Source: Methanothrix sp. (GTDB lineage Archaea; Halobacteriota; Methanosarcinia; Methanotrichales; Methanotrichaceae). Taken from it: a stretch of DNA of 36,521 nucleotides. How positions within the stretch are numbered: the stretch's first letter is position 1; each line of letters starts with the position of its first letter. Where the stretch lies: NCBI GenBank assembly GCA_018052825.1, contig JAGPMN010000005.1, positions 1 to 36,521 on the forward strand. The letters are read 5' to 3'. Positions 18,495 to 25,646 of this stretch are shown piece after piece. The notes beneath the pieces are model-generated. The model searched no databases and had not been told where the DNA came from. It was given only the letters and a program-made list of their open reading frames with translations. Both the position numbers and the translations under genes were made by a program.

Positions 18495-19036
18495 AGGAGA
18501 ATCACCTCAGGACGCCGCTGTCCGCAGATGATGTGCTGGCCCTCTCAGCCGGAGAGGTGGTGTTCCTGAGCGGCACAGTATTCACCGCCCGCGACAAGGC
18601 CCACGCCCTCATTCGCCGGGTGGGCTGTCCAGTCTCCCTGAATGGGGCTGCTCTCTACCACTGCGGTCCGCTCATCAAGGAGGGCAGGGTGCTCTCAGCC
18701 GGGCCGACCACCAGCGGCAGGCTCTCCCGCTACACAGATGAGATCCTGGGCCTCGGGGTGCGGGCGATCATAGGCAAAGGCGGCCTGCCTGCAGCGCCTT
18801 TCCTTGGAAGAGCAGTCTACCTGGCCTATCCGGGCGGATGCGGAGCTGCTGCAGCGCGGCAGCTAAAAGTAAGCGGCGTCTACCTGGAGGATCTAGGCAT
18901 GGCCGAGTCTCTCTGGCAGCTTGAAGCTTTGGAGATGGGGCCCATGATCGTGGCTGTGGACGCCCGTGGCGGCGATCTCTACAGGGATGTGAGAGAATCT
19001 GCAGAAAAGAGGATCGCGAAAAAGAATGGAGAGTAG
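18491..19036 (+). CDS. fumB: Class I fumarate hydratase, beta subunit
   Basis: 181 residues from TTG 18491, which overlaps the fumA stop as TTGA; no ATG is available at the correct place, and the family alignment begins here (LRTPLSADDVLALSAGEVVFLSG). It has the typical beta-subunit core: TARDKAHALI, a CGPLI motif, SAGPTTSGRLSRY, IGKGG and AYPGGCGA. It works with the alpha subunit as fumarase. Translation coupling to fumA is likely. Confidence 0.93.
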   Translation: MKENHLRTPLSADDVLALSAGEVVFLSGTVFTARDKAHALIRRVGCPVSLNGAALYHCGPLIKEGRVLSAGPTTSGRLSRYTDEILGLGVRAIIGKGGLPAAPFLGRAVYLAYPGGCGAAAARQLKVSGVYLEDLGMAESLWQLEALEMGPMIVAVDARGGDLYRDVRESAEKRIAKKNGE

Positions 19037-19089
19037 AGGATCGCGAGGGCACTGAAGGCTGGAAAGACGAGGCCGGCCAGGAGTGGGCC

Positions 19090-19737
19090 GTGCAGATGGC
19101 GGCAGAGGAGCTGCGCTACCTGCTCGCCAGCGGCTATCCAGGCGACTCGGCCCTGCGCTTTGTCTCAGATCACCGCCGCCTGCCACAGGAGAAGAGATTT
19201 ATTCTGGCGAGGGCCGTCGCTGCAGACGAGGTGGCCCTCTGCCGCAGGTCAAAGAGGGCTGCCCTGCAGGAGATCTCCGGAAAGATCCTTTTCGTGGACG
19301 GCTATAACGTTCTCATCACAGTGGAGGGCCTCATTCTGGGCTGCCCCGTCTACCTCTGTGACGACGGCTTTTGCCGGGATACCAGAGGACTGTTTTCCGG
19401 GTACCGTCCGTCGAAGCACACTGAAGCTGCCCTGGCCGGCATTTTGGATATGCTGGTGGCAGCCCATCCTGCTGATGTGCAGTTTCTTCTGGACCGGCCC
19501 ATGAGCAGAAGCGGCGAGCTGGCAGGGAGGATCAGGAGGATGATGGGGGAGAGGGCTCTGCCGGGCGGGGCGGAGGCTGCAGTTGGCGTCGACCGGCAGC
19601 TCAAGATCAGGGGGGCTGCTGGGAGCGATGTCTATGTGGCCAGCAGCGACTGCCATGTGATCGACTGTGCCGCCCGCGTGGTGGACATTGCCGGAGAGAT
19701 GGCGCAATTGCTGGGCATCGCCCTGCGCAGGATTTGA
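19090..19737 (+). CDS. DUF434 / DUF5616 protein (PIN-like fold possible)
   Basis: 215 residues from GTG 19090 (ATG 19096 also possible; the frame stays open back into fumB without a good start). The N-terminal ~60 residues match DUF434 (AAEELRYLLASGYPGDSALRF), and the rest matches the associated DUF5616-type region with VDGYNVLITVEG and late ASSDCHVID. Acidic residues in VDGYN, SSD and ID positions recall PIN-like nuclease domains, but function is unproven. It is the last gene of the DUF166-fumAB group, 53 bases after fumB. Confidence 0.8.
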   Translation: MQMAAEELRYLLASGYPGDSALRFVSDHRRLPQEKRFILARAVAADEVALCRRSKRAALQEISGKILFVDGYNVLITVEGLILGCPVYLCDDGFCRDTRGLFSGYRPSKHTEAALAGILDMLVAAHPADVQFLLDRPMSRSGELAGRIRRMMGERALPGGAEAAVGVDRQLKIRGAAGSDVYVASSDCHVIDCAARVVDIAGEMAQLLGIALRRI

Positions 19738-19834
19738 GCTTCCATAACTCCTGTCAATCGTCATCTTTTTATGGTACATTTAATTATTATACTATTGGGG
19801 TCGCAATAAACTTATGAAGTAATGGTGAGTAGCA

Positions 19835-20284
19835 ATGAGAGCGAAATTGATAGTTTTAGCGCTTCTGGGGTTGCTTGTTTCCAGCGGCGTGGGCGGGGCA
19901 TCCCATCCTACCTTCTTTCCGCTATCCGAGCATACCATAGCCAAAGAGATCAGTGAGAACGGCGTGCCGCTATACCGCACATATACCTTCACAACCGATG
20001 ACGAGCAGGCTGCTTCCTGGCTTCTCGTCTGGAGGGATGCCGGCGTGCACAAGGTGGAGTGGAGATGGTACTGGCCCGAGGGCAGAACCTACGCCCGCTC
20101 CTTCAGCACCATCCCGGCCATAGACGGATTCACAGGGATGTGGGCTGCGCCAGTATGGAGCTGCCTGAAGATCAGGGATACAGATGTGGCCCGCATGCCT
20201 GGAACCTGGAGGGTGGACGTCATTGTGGACTACAGAAAGGTGCTCACAGAGTACTTCACCATAAACAGCCCGCAGGCCTGTTAG
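19835..20284 (+). CDS. Secreted protein of unknown function
   Basis: 149 residues with a clear signal peptide (MRAKLIVLALLGLLVSSGVG, cleavage near GGA-SH). The ~125-residue mature domain looks all-beta, with aromatic-rich strands (VEWRWYWPEGRTY, FTGMWAAPVWSCLKI) and ends TWRVDVIVDYRKVLTEYFTI; two cysteines (one near the C-terminus) could pair. The last part resembles the end of many Ig-like domains, but I do not recognise the family. A TATA-like tract (taattattatac, ~19781-19792) precedes it by ~45 bases. Confidence 0.72.
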   Translation: MRAKLIVLALLGLLVSSGVGGASHPTFFPLSEHTIAKEISENGVPLYRTYTFTTDDEQAASWLLVWRDAGVHKVEWRWYWPEGRTYARSFSTIPAIDGFTGMWAAPVWSCLKIRDTDVARMPGTWRVDVIVDYRKVLTEYFTINSPQAC

Positions 20285-20367
20285 GAAGAAAAAGACGAAA
20301 AGCGGAAGGCTTTACTGCAATATTAGCTGTGCTCCTGATCCGCCCGGCAGAGAGAGCTGATGCGATC

Positions 20368-20375
20368 ATATAAAT
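20368..20375 (+). promoter_or_regulatory. TATA box for phosphoglucose isomerase gene
   Basis: atataaat lies ~40 bases before ATG 20412; the predicted start is near 20397, leaving a ~15-base leader that carries the GGAGGAG ribosome site at 20402-20408. Confidence 0.5.
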
Positions 20376-20411
20376 CCAGGAACGCCAATGGTTTGAAATG
20401 TGGAGGAGAAG

Positions 20412-21131
20412 ATGGAGCTGGAATTTGGCGGCAAGAGCGTGAGGCCTGACGTTCGCAGGCTCTTCGATATGCGAGAAGTGATATACGACAAAAGCTGGCT
20501 GGCGGCGGCAGAGGACTTTGATCTCTATTATATGTATCGCGATCTATACATCAGCCGCGCGGACAGGGAAAGGCTTATCGAGCAGGGCCTGCGCTACGAC
20601 ATCACCATAATCCCTCCAAAAATGCTGGGATGCGAATATATCAAGACCGCCGGACACTACCACCCTCCTGCCAGAGGTGGGACAGTCACATACCCGGAGC
20701 TGTACGAGGTGCTGGAGGGGGAGGCCATCTACCTGCTGCAAAGTCAGGACATAACTGATGTGGTGGCCGTCTTCGCCCGGAGCGGAGACAAGGTGCTTGT
20801 CCCACCAGGATACGGCCACGTCACAATCAACCCCTCCAACAAAACTCTCAAGATGGCCAACTTCGTCGCCAGGGACTTTGCCTCGCTCTACGAGCCCTTC
20901 AGGGATAAGGGGGGCGGAGCATACTTTTTCACGATGGATGGCTGGATCAAGAACGATCGCTGCAGGGAGGCCGGTGATCTGCGCAGGATCGATGCGCCCG
21001 CCGGCCGGGCTTTGAGCAGGCTGGGCCTGTCCAGAGGACGGGAGATGTACCCGCTGCTCAGAGAGCCGGGGCTATTGGACTACTTGACAGAGCCGAATGA
21101 GCATCTGGAGTTATTCGCCGGCCTCATCTGA
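20412..21131 (+). CDS. pgiA: Glucose-6-phosphate isomerase, archaeal cupin type
   Basis: 239 residues from ATG 20412, chosen because GGAGGAG lies 3 bases upstream; GTG 20400 would remove that site from the leader. Interconverts glucose-6-phosphate and fructose-6-phosphate, serving gluconeogenesis here. The cupin metal site is seen as GHYHPP (two His), PELYEVLEGEA (Glu), and PPGYGHVTIN (His). Length is at the long end for the family because of a ~45-residue C-terminal extension after the GWIKND segment. The following UbiA gene starts 20 bases after the stop. Confidence 0.94.
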   Translation: MELEFGGKSVRPDVRRLFDMREVIYDKSWLAAAEDFDLYYMYRDLYISRADRERLIEQGLRYDITIIPPKMLGCEYIKTAGHYHPPARGGTVTYPELYEVLEGEAIYLLQSQDITDVVAVFARSGDKVLVPPGYGHVTINPSNKTLKMANFVARDFASLYEPFRDKGGGAYFFTMDGWIKNDRCREAGDLRRIDAPAGRALSRLGLSRGREMYPLLREPGLLDYLTEPNEHLELFAGLI

Positions 21132-21151
21132 GCCACAGGAGCCTGCCCCTT

Positions 21152-22075
21152 ATGAATTCCGCCAGCTCCCATTCGCTGCCCTTCTCCAAGCTCAGGGCGC
21201 ACATAGCCCTGCTGCGCCCGCCCCTCGCTCCCATGGACCTGGCCATGCCAGCCGCGGCGGCTCTCCTGGCAGCCTGTGCAGTGCAGGGGACGATTCCCCC
21301 GCTTCTGCCCTTTCTCATCGCGACGGTGGGGGCCTACTGCGCTATCACCAGCTCATACGTCTACAACGACTGCTGCGACATAGATGTGGATGCCGTGGGC
21401 ATGCCTGAGCGGCCTCTGCCCTCAGCCCAGCTCAGCCGGCGGGAGGCAGAGCTCTGGGCCCTCTTCCTATTCCTGGCGGCGGCAGCCACGGCCCTCTACC
21501 TCAACCCCGAGAGCTTTGCAGTCCTGGTCATCGCCACAGCTCTCATCACCATCTACTCCAAATGGGCTAAGAGAAATACGCCGTTTTCCTGGATCTTCGT
21601 GGGGCTCTCCTACGGCCTTGTGCCGCTGGGGGTCTGGCTGGCCATGCAGCCGGCCGGCCTTCTCAAGCCCGGCCCGGGCCTGCACCCAGCCGGCCTGGTT
21701 TTGGCGGCCATGATCTGCATCACCGACTTCGGCTTTACCAACTGCGACGCCAGCCGGGACGTGGCAGGAGACAGGGAGAAGGGAGTTCCCACCACGCCAG
21801 CCACATACGGCATCCCAGCAACGGCGAAAATGGTGGCAGTCTTCTGGATAGTCGGGGTCATTCTGTCCATTGCCCTGGGCCTTCTCTCCCATATGGGCTG
21901 GCTGTACATTATCGCTGCCTGCCTGGCTGGAGGATGGCTGCTGCTGCAGAACCTGGACTTCGTCCGCCACCCCACTGCGGAGCGTGGGGAGAGGCTCTTC
22001 TATCAGTCTGCCAACTACCGGGCAGCTCTCTTTGTCGCAATCATAGCAGACGTGCTGATAGGAGCTATGATGTAG
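21152..22075 (+). CDS. UbiA-family prenyltransferase
   Basis: 307-residue integral membrane protein with about eight or nine TM helices. First Asp-rich motif NDCCDIDVD (72-80) followed by PERPLPS, the usual N-D-x-x-D-x-x-x-D and RP signature for polyprenyl diphosphate binding; second motif is TNCDASRDVAGDREKG. The N-terminal ~20 residues are hydrophilic, and ATG 21233 is an alternative start. Substrate is not clear: digeranylgeranylglyceryl phosphate synthase-like lipid work, heme/chlorophyll-type or methanophenazine-type prenylation are options. Likely co-transcribed with pgiA. Confidence 0.9.
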   Translation: MNSASSHSLPFSKLRAHIALLRPPLAPMDLAMPAAAALLAACAVQGTIPPLLPFLIATVGAYCAITSSYVYNDCCDIDVDAVGMPERPLPSAQLSRREAELWALFLFLAAAATALYLNPESFAVLVIATALITIYSKWAKRNTPFSWIFVGLSYGLVPLGVWLAMQPAGLLKPGPGLHPAGLVLAAMICITDFGFTNCDASRDVAGDREKGVPTTPATYGIPATAKMVAVFWIVGVILSIALGLLSHMGWLYIIAACLAGGWLLLQNLDFVRHPTAERGERLFYQSANYRAALFVAIIADVLIGAMM

Positions 22076-22185
22076 AGCTGCTCAGGGGGTTGTGTACTTC
22101 ATTAACTGTACGGACTATAAAGAAGCTGATGGCATGCAAGATAACATTTCAGTGATTCGAGTACACGACTCCAATGCCAATAAGT

Positions 22186-22199
22186 TAAAAAATAATATA
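22186..22199 (+). promoter_or_regulatory. TATA-like promoter before the HicB-like remnant
   Basis: ttaaaaaataatat is the strongest AT tract in the 22076-22306 gap. Its predicted start (~22220) falls inside the palindrome at 22206-22229, the classic location of a repressor operator. The rest of the gap shows no ORF. Confidence 0.5.
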
Positions 22200-22205
22200 A
22201 TTCAA

Positions 22206-22229
22206 AAGAAGCTATTCGAATAGCATCTT
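22206..22229. promoter_or_regulatory. Palindromic operator-like site
   Basis: Perfect 14-bp palindrome gctattcgaatagc (22211-22224), extended on both sides by four further complementary bases after one mismatched pair (aaga ... tctt), giving a 24-bp imperfect inverted repeat. It sits just after a TATA tract and ~80 bases before a HicB-like reading frame. HicB-family antitoxins commonly repress their own operon through palindromes, so an operator is the favoured reading. Confidence 0.55.
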
Positions 22230-22306
22230 GTTTGCTCTGAAAATAGAGTCATGTGGATCCAGTGAAACAGAAAGTCTATATCTCATAGCTGTCAATAATT
22301 CCATCA

Positions 22307-22558
22307 ATGTTTGCGGAATACATCAAAGCGGCAATGGACAGAGCAGTCTATGAGATCATTGAAGATCCAGAGTCTTTTTATGGGAAGATCCCAGGGCTTA
22401 AGGGCGTCTGGGCTTCAGGCAAGACTCTGGAGTCCTGCAGCCTTATGAGCGCTCTTGAAGATTGGATTGCATTTCGCCGGAGAACTGGATGGTCTATTCC
22501 ATCGATCGGCACAGCATCAATCATCGTTTCTGTGGAGCATGCCAGCGTTGTCGAATAA
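22307..22558 (+). pseudogene. HicB-like antitoxin, decayed
   Basis: The first 45 residues match the HicB/UPF0150-type antitoxin fold closely (MFAEYIKAAMDRAVYEIIED, DPESFYGKIPGLKGVWASGKTLESC). After TLESC about three residues expected in the family are missing, and past IPSI the reading frame drifts to nonfamily sequence; shifting by one base gives IDRHSIN, nearer to the family's usual IDGI ending. No HicA toxin gene lies on either side (the next gene is Cas4-like). I therefore read it as a solo relic rather than an active toxin-antitoxin pair, although a shortened functional protein is possible. Confidence 0.6.
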
Positions 22559-22612
22559 GCTAACACCCATTTCCAGAAGGGACTTAATCTGCAAATTTAA
22601 TAGCCTCCGCCC

Positions 22613-23350
22613 ATGCCCTCCTTTTCTCCGATCAGGATATCAGACATAGGCCTGTACCTCCGCTGCCCCCGGCTGGTCTACTTCGATAGCCTGGAATCCA
22701 TGCCTCAGAAGCAGGATGCACTGCGGATTCTGCTTAAAAGCCTCATGCTCTCCCCGCTCCTTGCTGCGGGAGCGGATGCTTCAGATCTTGTCTCAAGGCT
22801 GCAATCCATCCTCTCCGCCCTTGAGGAGGAGATGCCGTTGGTCTACGATCTGCCAGCTGAAGAGGTCCAGGCCGCCCGCCAGCAGCTGGAAGGAGAGATG
22901 GAGGCTATAGCCCGCGGCCTTTCCTCAAATCTGGACCGCCTCGTGCCCTGCCAGGCGGAGGTTGACCTCTACTCCGGAAAGCTGGGCCTATCCGGACGGC
23001 TGGACAGGCTGGCTCCGGGGACCACGCCCAGCATCATTCGCACCGGCCAGGCTCCGCCGAACGGGATCTGGAAGAGGGATAGAATCATGCTGGCCGGCTA
23101 TGCCCTGCTTCTGGGCGAAAGGGAGAAGCTGCAAATTAACCGGGGGCAGGTGGAGTACCCGCGCAGCGGTCAGGTGAGATGCGTCCAGATCTTCGGGGTG
23201 GACAAGGCCCGCGTGCTGCGCCTGAGGGACAGAATCAGGCTGATAAAAGAGGGGAGGCTCCCCGACCGCCCCGATGGCGCTCCATGTGAAGGCTGCCCTG
23301 CCAGGCAGAAGTGCGAAAGCAGACACAGCCTGCTGTCCAGGTTCTTCTAG
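22613..23350 (+). CDS. Cas4/Dna2-like iron-sulfur PD-(D/E)XK protein, probably without nuclease activity
   Basis: 245 residues. It has the Cas4-like framework: an N-terminal Cys in YLRCPRLVYF (C18) and a C-terminal triad CEGCPARQKC (C225, C228, C234), the four ligands of a [4Fe-4S] cluster; LSGRLDRL (D131) is the motif II Asp. Motif III, normally E-x-K-T-G, reads IIRTG here, so both Glu and Lys are lost, and the QxxxY motif is changed to MLAGY. No CRISPR array or other cas gene is in the window. Likely a standalone, possibly DNA-binding, paralogue. AT-rich bases just before the ATG suggest a leaderless start. Confidence 0.78.
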   Translation: MPSFSPIRISDIGLYLRCPRLVYFDSLESMPQKQDALRILLKSLMLSPLLAAGADASDLVSRLQSILSALEEEMPLVYDLPAEEVQAARQQLEGEMEAIARGLSSNLDRLVPCQAEVDLYSGKLGLSGRLDRLAPGTTPSIIRTGQAPPNGIWKRDRIMLAGYALLLGEREKLQINRGQVEYPRSGQVRCVQIFGVDKARVLRLRDRIRLIKEGRLPDRPDGAPCEGCPARQKCESRHSLLSRFF

Positions 23351-23362
23351 CATGAGCCAGAA

Positions 23363-23370
23363 CTTATAAA
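23363..23370 (+). promoter_or_regulatory. TATA box for the DRG GTPase gene
   Basis: cttataaa followed by a purine-rich leader. The predicted start near 23390 gives a leader of ~70 bases that includes a C/G-rich stretch and GAGGATG just before the ATG at 23463. Confidence 0.5.
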
Positions 23371-23462
23371 GGGGAAGGCTCATTGCCTTTGCCAGATGGC
23401 GGGGAAGCTTTAAGGCAGAAGCGTCCGGTTTTCCTGCCGGGCATACATCACGAGGATGATCA

Positions 23463-24566
23463 ATGGCAACCATCGAGGAGCAGATCAAGGCGCTGGAAGA
23501 GGAGATCTTCAACACCCAGAAGAACAAGGCCACAGAGCATCACCTGGGCAAGATCAAGGCCAAGATCGCGAAGCTTAAGGCGCAGCTTGAGCTTCAGAAG
23601 ATCAAGGGTGGAGGCGGAGGCAGGAGATACTATATCAAAAAGTCAGGTGATGCGACGGTGGCACTTGTCGGCTTTCCCTCAGTGGGAAAGTCAAGCCTTC
23701 TCAACTATCTGACGGGCTCCAGGTCCGAGGTTGCAGCCTACCAGTTCACCACCCTGGAGGTAATTCCCGGAGTGATGAAGTACAAGGGGGCAGAGATTCA
23801 GATCCTCGATATGCCTGGCATCATCAAGGGCGCTGCCGGGGGCAAAGGCCGGGGAAGAGAGGTCATCACCGCTGCACGGGCCGCCGATATCATACTTCTA
23901 TTAGGAGATGTCTTCAACTACCGGCTGGACATACTGGAGAGGGAGCTGTACGAGGCAGGAATTCGGCTGGACAGGCAGCCCCCAAACATCCACATAACTC
24001 CTGAAAAGAAGGGGGGCATAACCGTGAGGAGCACTGTGCAGCTCACCCGTATGACCGAATTTGAGATAGCAGAGATCATCCGCGCCTATGGTATGGTCAA
24101 CGCCAATGTCACCATTCGCGAGGACATCGACAGCGACAGCCTAATTGACTTTCTGGCCGGAAACAGGGTCTACATACCCTCAGTGGTGGCCATCAACAAG
24201 TTCGACCTGAAGTACGGAGACGTGGAGAGCAAAATCCGGCAGGATCTGGACAGGGACTATCTCCCAATCTCCTGCGCCACCACCGAGGGCCTGGAGGAGC
24301 TGAAGGATCTGATATACGAGCGTCTCGGCTTCATCCGGGTCTACCTCAAGCCTAAAGGGGGAAAAGCGGACCTTGAGGAGCCGCTGGTTCTTCTGGACGG
24401 CAGCACTGTAAAATCGGTCTGCGAGCATCTGCATCGCGACTTCATAAGCCTCTTCCGCTATGCACTGGTCTGGGGCAAGAGTGCCAAGTTCCCCGGGCAG
24501 TCGGTAGGGCTGGAGCATGAGCTGAAGGACTGCGATATTCTTTCCATCATCACCAAGAGAAGATAG
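23463..24566 (+). CDS. DRG-family GTP-binding protein
   Basis: 367-residue archaeal homologue of developmentally regulated GTP-binding proteins, Obg-related GTPases that associate with ribosomes. A charged N-terminal helix region (1-50, EEQIKALEEEI...) is followed by a Gly-rich hinge (GGGGG), G1 GFPSVGKSS, G2-region TTLEVIPG, G3 DMPG, G4 NKFD, and a C-terminal TGS domain (~290-367) ending DCDILSIITKR. Length and order are typical. No partner gene (DFRP-like) is visible. Confidence 0.95.
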   Translation: MATIEEQIKALEEEIFNTQKNKATEHHLGKIKAKIAKLKAQLELQKIKGGGGGRRYYIKKSGDATVALVGFPSVGKSSLLNYLTGSRSEVAAYQFTTLEVIPGVMKYKGAEIQILDMPGIIKGAAGGKGRGREVITAARAADIILLLGDVFNYRLDILERELYEAGIRLDRQPPNIHITPEKKGGITVRSTVQLTRMTEFEIAEIIRAYGMVNANVTIREDIDSDSLIDFLAGNRVYIPSVVAINKFDLKYGDVESKIRQDLDRDYLPISCATTEGLEELKDLIYERLGFIRVYLKPKGGKADLEEPLVLLDGSTVKSVCEHLHRDFISLFRYALVWGKSAKFPGQSVGLEHELKDCDILSIITKRR

Positions 24567-24636
24567 AGAGATAACGAGAGATGGAACTGAGTCCGTCCTG
24601 ATGGCCGCTGATTATTCATCATGCTCTAACCAGCAG

Positions 24637-24645
24637 ATATTTAAG
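24637..24645 (+). promoter_or_regulatory. TATA box upstream of the 109-residue gene
   Basis: atatttaag, with predicted start near 24667. A 22-codon frame (ATG 24676 to TGA 24744) lies in the leader, ending just before the main ATG at 24751. Confidence 0.4.
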
Positions 24646-24750
24646 CTCAGAAGTCATGAGGCCGTGCTTGGATTCATGGATTCAAGTATGTTGGTTTTCC
24701 AGAGCATCTTGATTGTGAATTATGAAATCGATGAGCAACGGTGAGACAGT

Positions 24751-25080
24751 ATGAAAGGAATGGATTCAAAAGAGGCGGACAAACTCGAAGGCATAACCTC
24801 CGAGCTGTCAAGAAGAGGTGTGATAGTCCTCATGCATCGCCCCACGCGGTGGGGATATGTCGTGGACGCGGTCATTCCCTCCTCCAAGATAGTAATATTA
24901 AAAATGCCGGATCTGACCAAGCAGGCCAGGGTTGCCATAAGCCAGTTTAGGGATATGATCAACAGACTGGAAGGAGATGGCTATCAGGTAATGGTCATTC
25001 CAAAGAGCTATATGGATGAGGCACAGGTCAAGGCATTCTGCGACAGGATCGCCTCCGTGCCGGCCCCGGCCACAGCTTAA
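24751..25080 (+). CDS. Small protein of unknown function
   Basis: 109 residues with no cysteines, signal peptide or TM helix. The first ~40 residues contain VIVLMHRPTRWGYVVDAVIP, then helical KQARVAISQFRDMINRLEGD and YQVMVIPKSYMDEAQVKAFCDRI, suggesting an alpha/beta fold with a conserved-looking core. I do not recognise a family. It stands alone between the DRG gene and a convergent DUF1003 gene. The ATG is preceded by a weak GGTGAG ribosome site (~24741). Confidence 0.6.
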   Translation: MKGMDSKEADKLEGITSELSRRGVIVLMHRPTRWGYVVDAVIPSSKIVILKMPDLTKQARVAISQFRDMINRLEGDGYQVMVIPKSYMDEAQVKAFCDRIASVPAPATA

Positions 25081-25116
25081 AAAAAAGAGATATCTCCTTA
25101 TTCCATTGATAGATCA

Positions 25117-25587
25117 TCATCGAGACGGATCGAAGCTCTTTCGGTCCAGACCGCTTCTAATCGCCAAAATCTCCTGATAGATCTCCTGAAGGGCTTTATC
25201 CTGAGCCGCCAGATTGTCGAGGACGGCCCGGCTCTCCACCTCCGCCTGAAAGCTTGTCAGATAATCGTTGTGAGCTTTGAGCCTGTCCTGGCGGTTCTGG
25301 CTCATCAGTATCAGTGATGCGGTGTATGCCGATTGCAGTGAGAATATCAGGTTCATGAAGATGAAGGGATAGGGATCCCAGGGGCGGATGTAGCCTGCGA
25401 CGTTGAGGATGATCCATGCGGCAACGAGTGCTGACTGAATGAGAATGAAGCGCCAGGAGCCCACATTATTATACACCCAGTCGGCAACTCTCTCGCCTCT
25501 GCTGGCCGGGCCTGTATCGATATCGCTGAGCTCGCGCACAGGAGGATGGTTATGCTGAAAGGGTTCGGGAAAGTCAAGCTTCTTCAA
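25117..25587 (-). CDS. DUF1003 family membrane protein
   Basis: 156 residues from TTG 25587, supported by AGGAGG eight bases upstream. It matches DUF1003: a hydrophilic N-terminus, RVADWVYNNVGSWRFILIQ leading into two TM helices (~51-70 and ~77-97, joined by PWDPYPF), then SQNRQDRLKAHNDY and a cytoplasmic coiled-coil-like tail. Function is unknown in the family. It has its own TATA box and is the only gene of its unit. Confidence 0.85.
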   Translation of the reverse strand: MKKLDFPEPFQHNHPPVRELSDIDTGPASRGERVADWVYNNVGSWRFILIQSALVAAWIILNVAGYIRPWDPYPFIFMNLIFSLQSAYTASLILMSQNRQDRLKAHNDYLTSFQAEVESRAVLDNLAAQDKALQEIYQEILAIRSGLDRKSFDPSR

Positions 25588-25623
25588 TGGTGAGCCTCCT
25601 CAGAGATAAATACCACAGCTCTG

Positions 25624-25633
25624 GTTTTATAGG
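25624..25633 (-). promoter_or_regulatory. TATA box for the DUF1003 gene
   Basis: Minus-strand cctataaaac, ~40 bases before the TTG start; predicted leader is ~20 bases and carries the AGGAGG site. Confidence 0.5.
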
Positions 25634-25646
25634 CATCGATCCTGGA

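Noticed and set aside
22613..23350. CRISPR-Cas locus indicated by the Cas4-like gene
   Set aside because: No repeats with spacers, no cas1/cas2 or effector genes nearby, and the nuclease motifs look lost.
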